Source: an unicellular cyanobacterium SU3 (lineage in GTDB: Bacteria > Cyanobacteriota > Cyanobacteriia > Cyanobacteriales > Microcystaceae). From it: a DNA stretch of 64,000 bases. The translations under genes and the position numbers were made by a program. Numbering within the stretch: position 1 is the first letter of the stretch; each line of letters begins with the position of its first letter. The stretch is taken from contig NETF01000081.1 of assembly GCA_002172675.1 (NCBI GenBank), forward strand, positions 1-64,000. The letters are read 5' to 3'. Of this stretch, positions 9,340 to 18,744 are shown piece by piece. The notes under the pieces are model-generated. The model ran no database searches and was not told where the DNA came from. It worked only from the letters and a program-made list of their open reading frames with translations.

Positions 9340-9732
9340 TCATCCCTCACTGATACGAACAATAGTGGCATCAATTTCTACCAGTTGGTTTTCATATCCC
9401 AAAGAAGCGATACCTAGTAAGGTAGCAGGAGGTACATCATAATTAAACCATTCCCTTACAGTCTGCCATACTTTAACTAGAGTTTGATGATCTCCAATCA
9501 CATATATTTTTAACTGTCGAATATCTGCTAGCTCAAATCCATGCACTTTAATTAAACTATAGAGATTTTTTAGACATTGAGTTGCTTGCGTAGAGGGGTT
9601 TTCAAAACCAACTAAATTACCGTTAGAATCATGAGGAACTTGGCCTGCTATAAATAACTGGGAACCTACTTGTTGTGCATACTGATAGTTAGAGGTGGGT
9701 GGTAGTCCTACTTGAGTCTCAATTTCATTCAT
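9340..9732 (-). CDS. RidA family (YjgF/UK114) deaminase-like protein
   Basis: 130 residues from MNEIETQVG. RidA proteins hydrolyse reactive enamine/imine intermediates made by PLP enzymes. Typical family segments are FIAGQVPHDSNGNLV, the helix with ATQCLKNL, and PPATLLGIASLGYENQLVEIDA near the end. The arginine expected before the C-terminal glutamate stretch of RidA is not seen, so it may belong to a divergent YjgF subgroup. The start at 9732 is chosen because its ATG overlaps the TGA of the upstream Nudix gene (ATGA), a classic translational coupling; a longer frame reaching 9792 would run through that gene. Confidence 0.8.
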   Translation of the reverse strand: MNEIETQVGLPPTSNYQYAQQVGSQLFIAGQVPHDSNGNLVGFENPSTQATQCLKNLYSLIKVHGFELADIRQLKIYVIGDHQTLVKVWQTVREWFNYDVPPATLLGIASLGYENQLVEIDATIVRISEG

Positions 9733-10283
9733 TTTAATAGCCTGATAAATTCTAATCCCATAAAAATAGTGGAAATGGTTCCAGCCACACAAATTTCTCC
9801 CGACCTAATTTTACCAATAACCTGGTCAACAGGAACTAAAACGACTTCAATTTCTTCTGTGACATCTAGTTCAATTTTTCCTATTTTTTCAACATTTAAC
9901 CCTAAAAAAATGTGAATTTTATTATCATCTTTAACAGGATTATCATAAATGGTTGTCATAAAAATTAATTCTTGAGCAATATAGCCGGTTTCTTCTTCTA
10001 GTTCCCGTTTGGCTGCGGTTAAGCTATCCTCTTTTTCGGGGTCAAAAGCTCCTGCCGGAAGTTCTAACAAAATCTCTTGAACACCATGACGATATTGACG
10101 AACAAAGACAATTTCCTTATTAGGAGTAATAGGTAAAATTAACGCAATTTCAGGACGAACATTAACAAAATAATCATCAATAATTATACCATCAGATAAT
10201 TTAACCTGATCTTGTCGTACTCGACACCATTGATTATCAATAACAAAATCAGACTTGAGAATTTTCCACTTTTTAAGAGTCAT
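9729..10283 (-). CDS. Nudix hydrolase, ADP-ribose pyrophosphatase type
   Basis: 184 residues. The Nudix box is visible as GAFDPEKEDSLTAAKREL followed by EEETGY. It carries one more residue between the first Gly and the first Glu than the usual G-x5-E spacing, while R-E-L-x-E-E-x-G is intact, so metal binding and hydrolysis are expected. Such enzymes cleave ADP-ribose or other nucleoside diphosphate derivatives. It is translationally coupled to ridA downstream; both suit housecleaning of reactive metabolites. Confidence 0.85.
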   Translation of the reverse strand: MTLKKWKILKSDFVIDNQWCRVRQDQVKLSDGIIIDDYFVNVRPEIALILPITPNKEIVFVRQYRHGVQEILLELPAGAFDPEKEDSLTAAKRELEEETGYIAQELIFMTTIYDNPVKDDNKIHIFLGLNVEKIGKIELDVTEEIEVVLVPVDQVIGKIRSGEICVAGTISTIFMGLEFIRLLK

Positions 10284-10377
10284 GTTAGTTTAATTTTGTA
10301 ATTAACTCGTCGGACATAAACAAAAAGAAATCGCCCCACTCCCTTTGCTCCTATACTCCCTACTCCCCTGCTTAAAT

Positions 10378-11046
10378 CTATTCAACCCACTGACGTAATA
10401 GATTAGCATGGGTTTTCGCCAGTAAATCAAATTCTACGGATTTACCTTCTTTAGCAAATATAGAACGGCGTACCGTGTCAATATCAAATAAAATTTCTCG
10501 CTTAGCGGTATCTCGGATTAAACTATGAATCCATCCTACCACCACGAGTCTAGTTCCTGTCTTAACGGTTTCCACCCGATGCAAAAAGGTTGAAGGATAT
10601 AAAATAATTGACCCTGCATTTAACTTATAGGAAAGATCACCTTCTGGTTTTTCAATTATTAATTCTCCCCCCTCATAACTCTCAGGAGAACTCAGGAATA
10701 AAGTAAAAGAGACATCAGAGCGAAAAAACTGCTTACCTCCCATTACAGCATTATCTGTATGACTTCCGTAGTGCATATTCGGTTCATAGCGACTAAACCG
10801 CAAAGAGTGAATGTGTTTCGGATTGATGGCTAGTTTAAATAATAAGTTCCGTTGTAAGGCATTAATCACCAATTCTTGTAAAGCTTTAACATCGGGAGAC
10901 TTGCTATGGAGTTGGCGATTTTGTTTGACTAACTTAGCGTGCCATCCTGCGGTGGTTTGGCCATCAACAAAGTTACCTTGGGAGAGAGTATCGATTAATT
11001 GGGTTATTTCTTCGGAGGTGAGAATGTTGTCAATGGTCAAAATCAT
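10378..11046 (-). CDS. PKHD-type Fe(II)/2-oxoglutarate hydroxylase (PiuC/YbiX family)
   Basis: 222 residues from MILTIDNIL. Iron-binding residues: H-x-D in YGSHTDNAVM and the distal His in STFLHRVETV; the 2-oxoglutarate-binding Arg lies in GTRLVVVGW. The family is often linked to iron uptake in proteobacteria; its substrate is unknown. The ATG at 11046 is preferred over the in-frame TTG at 11052. The gene stands alone, opposite a small lipoprotein gene. Confidence 0.9.
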   Translation of the reverse strand: MILTIDNILTSEEITQLIDTLSQGNFVDGQTTAGWHAKLVKQNRQLHSKSPDVKALQELVINALQRNLLFKLAINPKHIHSLRFSRYEPNMHYGSHTDNAVMGGKQFFRSDVSFTLFLSSPESYEGGELIIEKPEGDLSYKLNAGSIILYPSTFLHRVETVKTGTRLVVVGWIHSLIRDTAKREILFDIDTVRRSIFAKEGKSVEFDLLAKTHANLLRQWVE

Positions 11047-11189
11047 CTTCAATACTGAATTCTGGGTGGATGTTTTTCCATTATCTCAACTTATGTGTTA
11101 TCTATAAGATAAATTTATTGGCAATTTTTTGCAGTCTTTTTTAAAATAGAGGCTTTAAGTTAAGATCCGATTAATTGAGGAAACCATTA

Positions 11190-11387
11190 ATGAATTCTAA
11201 AGCTGTTCAACTATTAGTGACTCTTGGTTTAATAACCGCTCTTGGTGCTTGTGGTGGCACTGATACTGAGACAACTCCTACTGACGCTGAAACTCCCGAA
11301 GAAACCACCGAAGTTGAAGGTGGTGAAGGCGGCGAAGGCGGCGAAGGCGGCGAAGGCGGTGAAGGTGGTGAAGGTGGCGAAGGATAA
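11190..11387 (+). CDS. Small lipoprotein with Gly-Gly-Glu repeat tail
   Basis: A 65-residue product. The signal sequence MNSKAVQLLVTLGLITALGAC has a lipobox (LGAC), so it should be lipidated on the cysteine. The mature part is Thr/Glu-rich and ends in a tract of Gly-Gly-Glu triplets encoded by an imperfect 9-base tandem repeat (11316-11384). The start has a GAGG ribosome site 9 bases upstream. The family was not recognised. The acidic glycine-rich tail may be an extended linker or bind cations. A strong terminator follows. Confidence 0.7.
   Translation: MNSKAVQLLVTLGLITALGACGGTDTETTPTDAETPEETTEVEGGEGGEGGEGGEGGEGGEGGEG
11316..11384 (+). repeat. 9-base tandem repeat (GAAGGYGGY)n in coding sequence
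   Basis: About seven and a half copies of a 9-base unit, varying only at third codon positions, encoding the Gly-Gly-Glu tail of the lipoprotein. Unit gain or loss keeps the frame, so length may vary between strains. Confidence 0.85.
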
Positions 11388-11419
11388 TCGTTATTACCTT
11401 TTTCAACCTTAACTAAGCC

Positions 11420-11471
11420 AAAAGCTGTTGGTTGACTTCTGAAACACATCAGAGCTACCAACAGCTTTTTA
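11420..11471 (+). terminator. Rho-independent terminator after the lipoprotein gene
   Basis: AAAGCTGTTGGT (11421-11432) pairs with ACCAACAGCTTT (11457-11468), a 12-bp stem followed by TT. With A-runs on the left it can also serve the convergent minus-strand gene ending at 11497. Confidence 0.8.
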
Positions 11472-11496
11472 AGATTTGAAATTGAGAGAAAAAAAA

Positions 11497-11733
11497 TTAT
11501 TTACTATCTATCTTAACTTGAATCGCACCGAGAATAGGGGTTCTAAATTTCAACAAAATAATTAAACTTAGGATATGAATTAACCAATGGGAAATGACCA
11601 AACCCCAGATGACACAAGCCAAAGCACTGGCAAACGCTAAGACCCCGAAAATATCATTTCCTGTTCTTTGGTACCAAAGCACACTCCCGATGGAAGTGAT
11701 TAAAAATAAGAGTGGAAAAATTGGGAGTATCAT
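11497..11733 (-). CDS. Small two-helix membrane protein, unknown function
   Basis: 78 residues with two to three hydrophobic segments: ILPIFPLLFLITSIGSVLWY at the N-terminus, then FGVLAFASALACVIWGLVIS running into HWLIHILSLIILLKF. No catalytic motif. It appears to be a conserved cyanobacterial hypothetical. It is convergent with the lipoprotein gene and shares its terminator region. The upstream 265 bp hold nothing recognisable apart from a short AT-rich palindrome near 11933-11952. Confidence 0.55.
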   Translation of the reverse strand: MILPIFPLLFLITSIGSVLWYQRTGNDIFGVLAFASALACVIWGLVISHWLIHILSLIILLKFRTPILGAIQVKIDSK

Positions 11734-11998
11734 AGCGGTTACCTTTTAATTGTTGGGCTGGGGTTAAATTATTACTAAAAAAATGATTCGTAATGTCTAA
11801 CTCCCCAATGTGTGTGTGTCTTGTCTATAACGATAACATTATTTTTCTAAAAATCTAGATAATATAAATTACCTAGGGGGGATCTTGTAAAAAATCTTTG
11901 CATAACTTCAAACTTGACCAAACTTACCCCTATAAAAAAGCTTTTTTTATAAATAAATGTTGAGGTATTCCTATAGTTTTAGGGGTTTCTTACTAGCA

Positions 11999-13492
11999 TT
12001 AAAACTCAATTTTACTGAAGAACTCAGCTAACCAGTTTTTAAGGTGAAGGGTGGCTAAACAATCATCTTCATTATAACGCACAATAGAAGCTAAGCAACT
12101 GCGATCCCCTGTGGTTAACCATTGGTCATACCAGCAAACACATTGATCCCCACTGACTCCAGCATCACGCCAATGAAACCCTAACCAGTTGGCCAAGGAC
12201 TTGAGAGAGTAGTTTTCTACTGGGAGAATTACGGAGGTAGTTACACAGTGATGAAGGTCAACTAAACGAGGCATTAACTGTTTAATTTGGGAGTCAGGGG
12301 TTTGGTATAGGTTTCCTAACCGTTCAATGGTATCTTTTTCGTAGTCTGAAAAGTGAAAAATAGGCGCTTGATCATAATGATTGACTAATTCAAGAAATTG
12401 TTGCCAAATGATGCCTTCCTCTTGAGGGGTTTCTGCTAAAAAAGGATAAAATGTCTGGGTTTGGGTCAAACGATTAAACACAACAACCCCTAATAAATAA
12501 TCTAAATTTCGTTCGGGTTCAGCCTCAATATCAAAATAGAGTTCAACAGTTTGGTTAGAAAGTGCATTCGATGGATTATATTGGGATTGAGGATGATGAA
12601 TCGCTCGATTATGAACTAGCGATCGCGCCTGTTGTTGCAGTTTTTCAGCTAGTTTTACCCCGATCTGTTCTTCTATGGTGTTTAAATTAGTTGTGGCTAA
12701 AGACTCAGTGGTTATGACTCCAATTTCTTGTAATGATTGATAACGACTCGGTGTCACCCCTGGAACTAAAGAGAGATGCTGCTGAGATTGAGCAATTCCA
12801 TAGCAGTAACCATACCAGCGACAAAGATTACACCGTTGCCTAGAAATAAAAACTTCTGGTTCTTGAACTGCTCCAAGCATTGTTACACATTCGTCTAAAA
12901 CTAGCTGTAACTTTGGTAACCATTGAATAATATCAACGGAGGAATGTTTTAAAGGCCGCACAATTAATTCTGGAGTGGGAACCGAGGTGTCTTGAATAAT
13001 GGCTAACAATTGAGCATAAAAGGTTGCTAATAGTTTATATTCTGGTTTAGCTTTGCGTCCCAAATGAATGCTGACAGGATAATAAGACCAATTTCCAAAC
13101 TTAGATTCACCGGGTTGCTTAATTAATAAATGAGGTTTTCCTAGATACTCATAACCCAGAGGAAAAATGCTTAGAGACTCTTCTGAGGAGTGATTTGATT
13201 GTAAGGTATCATCAACCCGTAATATTCCCTTGTAGATACAATCAACCCCTTGCTGCATGAGTTGTTCTGTTGTCTCAGCTTTTTCTCTCCAACTGAGTCC
13301 AGAGACATGAGAATGTTGATAATGAGGGTAAAAAGTTTCTAAGACTAAGGTAGTGTGGCGTTTATTTTCTTGTCGCAGTTTCTGCAAAAAGTCTCTCTCT
13401 GGATCTTGTTGGGTGCGATCGCCATACATATTGAGAAACGCACGGCGTGAACATCGTTTATAATCCAGTAGAAGAGAATCAGTAATTAGCAT
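11999..13492 (-). CDS. TM0106 family RecB-like nuclease with RNase H-like exonuclease domain
   Basis: 497 residues. The N-terminal half is a RecB/Cas4-like PD-(D/E)XK region ending in a cysteine cluster (CNLCRWYGYC) like the Fe-S cluster motif of Cas4/AddB relatives. A helix-hairpin-helix-like part follows (LVPGVTPSRYQSLQEIGV). The C-terminal half is a predicted DEDD exonuclease (YprB-like RNase_H_2): ELYFDIEAEPE, HFSDYEKDTIERL and YNEDDCLAT. Domain arrangement matches the TM0106 family; the role is presumably DNA repair but is not established. The ATG at 13492 is chosen over an in-frame TTG at 13501. There are no CRISPR genes nearby. Confidence 0.8.
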   Translation of the reverse strand: MLITDSLLLDYKRCSRRAFLNMYGDRTQQDPERDFLQKLRQENKRHTTLVLETFYPHYQHSHVSGLSWREKAETTEQLMQQGVDCIYKGILRVDDTLQSNHSSEESLSIFPLGYEYLGKPHLLIKQPGESKFGNWSYYPVSIHLGRKAKPEYKLLATFYAQLLAIIQDTSVPTPELIVRPLKHSSVDIIQWLPKLQLVLDECVTMLGAVQEPEVFISRQRCNLCRWYGYCYGIAQSQQHLSLVPGVTPSRYQSLQEIGVITTESLATTNLNTIEEQIGVKLAEKLQQQARSLVHNRAIHHPQSQYNPSNALSNQTVELYFDIEAEPERNLDYLLGVVVFNRLTQTQTFYPFLAETPQEEGIIWQQFLELVNHYDQAPIFHFSDYEKDTIERLGNLYQTPDSQIKQLMPRLVDLHHCVTTSVILPVENYSLKSLANWLGFHWRDAGVSGDQCVCWYDQWLTTGDRSCLASIVRYNEDDCLATLHLKNWLAEFFSKIEF

Positions 13493-13633
13493 TTTTGTCA
13501 AGAAGGTTCCTATCTCTATTATTATCAGGGTTTAGGGAATTAAGGTAACTTTAGTTCGGAGTTATTCTTTCAACTTGGTTCAGGAATAACCATAAGCGCA
13601 GTCAAATCATTATTATTTTAAAAAATATTTAAA

Positions 13634-13807
13634 ATGTTCTTGGAATTTATCAATAATCAATATTTAAAAATTAAGCATTTAATACACCAAGCAAAGCTAT
13701 CTCGAATTGAAAAAAATCGTCAACTATTTTATAGTAGATTTTTACCTCAATCTGAACTTGATTTTATTAATGAGTTTTATTTATGGTATCAAAAAGAGAT
13801 AAATTAG
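13634..13807 (+). CDS. Possible 57-residue ORF, maybe a gene remnant
   Basis: An ATG-started frame in a 363-bp gap gives a Lys/Phe/Tyr-rich 57-residue product with segments SRIEKNRQLFYSRFLPQSE and LDFINEFYLWYQKEIN, predicted helical. There is no clear ribosome site, and a stop lies just upstream in frame. The sequence looks like the C-terminal end of a larger protein. No family recognised, and it may not be expressed. Confidence 0.3.
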   Translation: MFLEFINNQYLKIKHLIHQAKLSRIEKNRQLFYSRFLPQSELDFINEFYLWYQKEIN

Positions 13808-13864
13808 TTATTTAAAACTTTTATTCGTGTTTGTTTAGTGATTTAGATATTTAACAGGTCGATG

Positions 13865-15547
13865 CTATTTTTCCAGTAACCGATCTACTTTTTCTTGTAA
13901 CATTAAAGAGACTAAAGACTTAAACAAAAACAAACTAAATAATCCTGCAAAACCAAAACAAATTAAAGCAAACTTAATATAAATCGTTGTCATTAAAATA
14001 GAAGCAGATAATAAGACAAATCCGGTTAAACAAGCATAGATTAAACTTTTTATTCCTAAATTAATTCGTTTTAATGCTCTTTCACTTTCTAGCGAACGAA
14101 TTCTAAATTGTAACTCTCCCCTGTCTATTCTTTCCTCTAAACCTCTCAAAAATACCTGAGATGTATTAGGTTGACTAAACGTATCTTTAATAGCACCTTT
14201 TGCTTGTTTGACAATGGCTGTTACTAAACTACCTCGACCCCCACTTAAAGCTAAATTTTTCACAAAAGGTTGACTCGCTGCTAATAAATTATATTGAGGA
14301 TCTAATGCTCTGGCAATACCATCTAAAGTGGTCAAAGATTTGAGGATAAAGGTCATTTGTGGGGGTAAGCGAAAGGGTTGACTTTTGAACATCATATAAA
14401 CTTCATCACTGATCTGTTCAAATGCACGAACATCAACCGGTTTATCTCTGAAATTTTCCAATAAAAAAGAAACAATTCTTTTCACTGGAGTCATGTCATT
14501 TAAGGGTTCAATTAATCCCATGTAAACTAAATTATTAACCACTTTATCCGTATCTTTTTTTAAGACAGCAAAAAAGACTTCAATCATCTGATCTTTAGCA
14601 AAAGTTTTAACTTCGGCCATGGTACCAAAATCATAAAAAATAAGTTCTCCCCGTTGACCAACTGCCATGTTACCGGGGTGAGGATCAGATTGAAAGAAAC
14701 CATCGATCAATAATTGTTTTAAATAAGAACAAATTCCTAATTGAATAATGCGATCTAAATTAACATTATTTGCTTCTAAGGCTGCGCGATCATCGACTTT
14801 AATTCCGGGTAAATATTCTAAAGTTAAAATTTTCTTGGTGCTATATTTCCAGTAAATTTTAGGAACTCTAATCTGAGAATAACCTCTAAAATTATCACGA
14901 AATCTCTCGGCGTTTTTTCCTTCATGAATATAATCTATTTCTTGAAATAACAGTTCAAAAAATTCTTCATAAATAGCTTCTAAATTATACTTTTTAAATG
15001 AATCAAAAAAACGAGTTAAAATACGTATTAAACGATGAACCACCTCAAAATCTAAATTAAAAATTTTTTCTAAACCAGGTCGTTGTACTTTGACAACAAC
15101 TTCTTTTCCTGAATATAATTTTGCTCGATGAACTTGTCCTAAACTGGCTGATGCTAACGGTTCTATTTCAAAACTATCAAATAAATCATAAACGGGTTGA
15201 CCTAACTCCTTTTCAATCATCAGAATTGCTTCCTCGGTACTAAAAGGAGGAACATTATCTTGAAGTTGGCTTAATTCTTGAATATATTCTAAAGGAATTA
15301 AATCAGCACGAGTGGATAAAGATTGGCCAATTTTGATAAAGGTTGGACCCAGTTGTAGTAAGTTTTTAACTAACCATCTTGCTCTTTTTTGTCGTTGTTT
15401 TATGCTATTATTTTTTAATAGTTTATCCCATAATAGAAAGAGTAAAAATTGAAACGTAAATAAGGAAACTTCCCATTGACGGCCAAAGGCCGAATATCGA
15501 GAATGTTGCCAGCGCAGTGACTTAGAGGAACCGCGTTTAGTTAGCAT
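13865..15547 (-). CDS. ABC1/UbiB (AarF) family atypical kinase
   Basis: 560 residues. It carries the family KxGQ motif (FIKIGQSLSTRADLIP), the Ala-rich nucleotide loop (LASASLGQVHRA), the VVVKVQRPG lysine, the SDPHPGN catalytic region and YDFGTMAE metal-binding Asp. Two C-terminal hydrophobic segments anchor it to the membrane. ABC1 kinases support quinone and prenyl-lipid metabolism; plant and cyanobacterial members affect tocopherol and plastoquinone. It is 12 bp downstream of the histidine-kinase-like gene, on the same strand, so probably cotranscribed. Confidence 0.92.
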   Translation of the reverse strand: MLTKRGSSKSLRWQHSRYSAFGRQWEVSLFTFQFLLFLLWDKLLKNNSIKQRQKRARWLVKNLLQLGPTFIKIGQSLSTRADLIPLEYIQELSQLQDNVPPFSTEEAILMIEKELGQPVYDLFDSFEIEPLASASLGQVHRAKLYSGKEVVVKVQRPGLEKIFNLDFEVVHRLIRILTRFFDSFKKYNLEAIYEEFFELLFQEIDYIHEGKNAERFRDNFRGYSQIRVPKIYWKYSTKKILTLEYLPGIKVDDRAALEANNVNLDRIIQLGICSYLKQLLIDGFFQSDPHPGNMAVGQRGELIFYDFGTMAEVKTFAKDQMIEVFFAVLKKDTDKVVNNLVYMGLIEPLNDMTPVKRIVSFLLENFRDKPVDVRAFEQISDEVYMMFKSQPFRLPPQMTFILKSLTTLDGIARALDPQYNLLAASQPFVKNLALSGGRGSLVTAIVKQAKGAIKDTFSQPNTSQVFLRGLEERIDRGELQFRIRSLESERALKRINLGIKSLIYACLTGFVLLSASILMTTIYIKFALICFGFAGLFSLFLFKSLVSLMLQEKVDRLLEK

Positions 15548-15559
15548 ACAACGTTTAAA

Positions 15560-16936
15560 TTACGATGAGGATAACGATTGAGGAAGAACCAATCTAAATA
15601 CAATTTTACAATGTTTAGGGTTTTCTGTGGGAAGACAATGAACAGTAATTTTGCCCTGAAGGAGTTCCACTAAATCTTTAACAATATTCAATCCTACTCC
15701 GATACCAGGAATACCACTATCTATAACAATTTGTTCTCGATAAAAAGGTTCAAAAAACTCATTCGTATTGTCTTGACAACCATACTCACTAATATTAGAT
15801 AAGGTGATAATAATTGGTGAATTATTCGTCTTGGTCTCTTGATTTACTTCTAAGGTAATATCAGAGTCAGGAACAGAAAACTTACCAGCATTTGTTAATA
15901 GTTCTTCTATAATCTTCGTAAAATGTTGACTATCAGTGGTAATCAATTGTTTAGACTGAACACAAAAATTTGTGGTTAAGGTGAGAAAATTTTTAGCATC
16001 TTCTTGCCATTTACTTTGATAAGTATCAGTGATACTTTCAATCAAGTCTTTTAAATTTACAGAAACTAAATTACAACTAGAATCTTGAGATTTTAAATGT
16101 TTTAATTGTAAAATCTTTTCATTGGTATTATTCAGCTTACTCCAAGCTTCTTCTAACATCGTCAATCGTTTGCTCAAGTCTTCGGGAGATAATTCTTTAC
16201 TTTGTAAAACAGTGATCACCATTTTAATAATAGCTAGAGGATTACGGGTTTGATCACTCATAATAGTGATCATATTATAAATAACTTTTCTATTCCACTC
16301 TAACTGTTTATCTAATTGTTTTTTTGTACTCTGCCACCAGAGTTTGAGGATAGGATTTTCTTCTATCGGTTTAGGAGTATTACTCTGAAAAAGAGGAGAA
16401 TCTTTATTAATATTTTTTTCATTAATAATTGTACTTATTTGACTTAAATGACAAGCCATCCCGATAATAGAGGCTACTTTTGTTAATGTTGTTTTATCTT
16501 TCTTACTCCATTGATAAGCTTCTTGTTTACCTAAGATGATAATACCATTGATTTGTCCTTTAAAACTTGTGCTTATTCCTAACAAAGATTTAATCTTAAA
16601 CTCTTGAAAAAAAGGTAATAATTTTTGATATTTTTTGTGTTCTAAATTACTAACAGAATTAATTTTTGATTCATATCTTAAATTGATCATCCAAAAGCTT
16701 TGCATTAAATTAGATAATTCCTTAGGAGAAATAACTGAATTATTCTCATTAGAGTTTTTTACTATATAAAAATATTTTAGATGATTTATATCAGAAATGA
16801 TTAAGCAGAAATCCACTCCAAAAAAGTCAGTAATCATCTGAGTTAAGTTCTCAAAATTTGTATTATAATCCGATGTATTTAGGATTTCTCGAAGTAGAGA
16901 TTTCTCAATATTATTATCTTTAGAAGGATATGACAT
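15560..16936 (-). CDS. GAF histidine-kinase-like protein lacking the phospho-accepting His
   Basis: 458 residues: a GAF-like sensor (about 20-165), a dimerisation helix pair and an HATPase_c domain. The H-box reads MSDQTRNPLAII: the usual SHELRTPL has Asp (228) where the His should be. The N-box (ELLTNAGKFS) and the glycine-rich lid (GIPGIGVGLNIV) are present, but the DxGxG motif is replaced by SNISEYG. It may bind ATP or a partner without autophosphorylating on His, or act as a pseudokinase scaffold. It lies 12 bp upstream of an ABC1 kinase gene. The fold assignment is strong; the lack of activity is inferred. Confidence 0.8.
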   Translation of the reverse strand: MSYPSKDNNIEKSLLREILNTSDYNTNFENLTQMITDFFGVDFCLIISDINHLKYFYIVKNSNENNSVISPKELSNLMQSFWMINLRYESKINSVSNLEHKKYQKLLPFFQEFKIKSLLGISTSFKGQINGIIILGKQEAYQWSKKDKTTLTKVASIIGMACHLSQISTIINEKNINKDSPLFQSNTPKPIEENPILKLWWQSTKKQLDKQLEWNRKVIYNMITIMSDQTRNPLAIIKMVITVLQSKELSPEDLSKRLTMLEEAWSKLNNTNEKILQLKHLKSQDSSCNLVSVNLKDLIESITDTYQSKWQEDAKNFLTLTTNFCVQSKQLITTDSQHFTKIIEELLTNAGKFSVPDSDITLEVNQETKTNNSPIIITLSNISEYGCQDNTNEFFEPFYREQIVIDSGIPGIGVGLNIVKDLVELLQGKITVHCLPTENPKHCKIVFRLVLPQSLSSS

Positions 16937-17198
16937 TTTACTAAGAACATTTTATTAATACAAAGTTGAATCGTCGGATGAAAATTTACAATAACTTATT
17001 TTAGAGCTAATCCTCTAATTAATTACATTTAGTTTATTAACTGGTTTCAGTTTCTATAATAACTAAAAAAAAACAGGATTAACTCTAAATTTCAGAAGTT
17101 ACCAACATATACTTATCATCAACAATAATGTCCTATTCTTCAACGGTAGATTCACTTAAAGAAATGCGAAGAAATATAACAACTATTTTTATATTAGT

Positions 17199-18719
17199 TT
17201 ATAGTCCCAAATCTACCGCAATACGATGGCTACAAGCAAACCCAGAAAAAGCCACAGCATTGAGTCCTTGACCGGGAAAGGTACTATCTCCCACACAGTA
17301 TAACCCAGGAATAACCGTACGATTAAAGGGCATTCCTAATAACCCTGGTAACTTGCGACTGGGAATCGGTCCATAGGTCCCTTGGTCTCGGCCTAAAAAG
17401 CGTCGGTGTGTGCGTGGGGTTCCCACTTCTTGATAGTCTAACCCTTCAATTAATCCAGGAAAAATCTTTTCTAACCGTTCAATTAAATGACTAGCAGCTT
17501 CTTCTTTTTTGTGGTGATACGCTTGAGTAGAAAGTCCTTGCCATTCTTTCATATAACTAGGGGTAAACGTATGAATAATATGATGATCGGCTGGAGCTAA
17601 ACTAGGATCAAGCAAAGTAGGAATGGAGACAAAAATAGTTCCTTGTTCATCTTCCATATTTTCCCATTGTTCTAAAACAATATGATGGCATTCGGTTCCT
17701 ATCGGTAAAGCGTCGGATTTAACTCCTAAATGCAAACTTAAAAAACTAGGTGATTTTTCATACCTTTGTTGCCATTTTTCCTCTTTTTTAGGAATTTCAT
17801 TTCTAGGTAATAATTTTTCAAAGGTATCCCACCGAGTTGCATTAGAAACAATACGTTTTGCTCGATATTCTTTCCCATCAAATAATCGAACTCCCACCGC
17901 CTTACCTTTTTCCATTAAAATGTTAGTAACACGGGCTTTATATTGAATTTCTCCACCGAATTTTTCTAACCCTTCTACTAATTTTTCTGCAATGGTTCCG
18001 ACTCCTCCTTTGGGATAATTGATCCCTCCATAATGGCGATCTGAAAAGACCATACCCGCATTGATCATCGGCGTTTTATCCGCAGGAACCACTGACCAGC
18101 AATAACATTCCATATCAATGAAGTTTAAAAGTTCAGGATCACTGATGTAACGACGGGCAATATCTCCTGCATTTTGGGGTAAATATTTCACTAACCCTAA
18201 ACAAGCGAAAGGATGCTGAAAAAACACTCTCATCAAGTATCTGGGTTCTTCTAAAGAAAGTAATTCCATCGCGTTGAGACAATTAAAAACTTTCCAACAT
18301 TCATCATAAAAACGGCGAATTCCTTCCTTTTCATGGGGGAATTTTTCGGTTAATTCGTTAATAAATTTATCATAATTTTTGTGTACTTTTAGTTCTAAAT
18401 TGTTGGGTAAATGGTAATGTATTTGGACAGGATCGGGAATAGTTTCTAGGCTGATATTAACCGCATCTAAAGCACGGGTTAACAGGTTGGTTGTGCCTTC
18501 TGTTCCAAACCCGAAAATCATGGATGCACCCACATCAAAGCGATATCCTTCCCGTTCAAAATAACCGGCACTTCCCCCAGGAATTAAATACTTTTCTAAC
18601 ACTAATACTTTGGCCCCTTTTGCAGCGAGTTGGGTGGCTGTCACTAAACCCCCCATTCCTGAGCCAATAATGATTACATCGTAGTGGTTAGTTGCGATCG
18701 CCGTTGTTGTCCCAGTCAT
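17199..18719 (-). CDS. crtH: Carotenoid (prolycopene) isomerase
   Basis: 506-residue FAD protein of the CrtI/CrtH/CrtISO family. An N-terminal dinucleotide-binding motif [10 protein letters not shown] is followed by [16 protein letters not shown], and the C-terminus has the second FAD-contacting region ([19 protein letters not shown]). CrtH converts poly-cis lycopene to the all-trans form. The closest kind is cyanobacterial CrtH and not bacterial CrtI desaturase. The downstream end is followed by 260 bp without genes. It is 25 bp downstream of pgsA. Confidence 0.88.
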   Translation of the reverse strand: MTGTTTAIATNHYDVIIIGSGMGGLVTATQLAAKGAKVLVLEKYLIPGGSAGYFEREGYRFDVGASMIFGFGTEGTTNLLTRALDAVNISLETIPDPVQIHYHLPNNLELKVHKNYDKFINELTEKFPHEKEGIRRFYDECWKVFNCLNAMELLSLEEPRYLMRVFFQHPFACLGLVKYLPQNAGDIARRYISDPELLNFIDMECYCWSVVPADKTPMINAGMVFSDRHYGGINYPKGGVGTIAEKLVEGLEKFGGEIQYKARVTNILMEKGKAVGVRLFDGKEYRAKRIVSNATRWDTFEKLLPRNEIPKKEEKWQQRYEKSPSFLSLHLGVKSDALPIGTECHHIVLEQWENMEDEQGTIFVSIPTLLDPSLAPADHHIIHTFTPSYMKEWQGLSTQAYHHKKEEAASHLIERLEKIFPGLIEGLDYQEVGTPRTHRRFLGRDQGTYGPIPSRKLPGLLGMPFNRTVIPGLYCVGDSTFPGQGLNAVAFSGFACSHRIAVDLGL

Positions 18720-18744
18720 GTTTGATTATAATTTCTTAACATTC

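Noticed and set aside
11207-11461. Pro/Ser-repeat protein on the minus strand
   Set aside because: It is the complement of the Gly-Gly-Glu lipoprotein repeat and runs through its terminator.
11999-13492. CRISPR-associated Cas4
   Set aside because: The Cys cluster is Cas4-like, but the RNase H-like C-terminus and absence of any CRISPR array or cas gene point to the TM0106 family.
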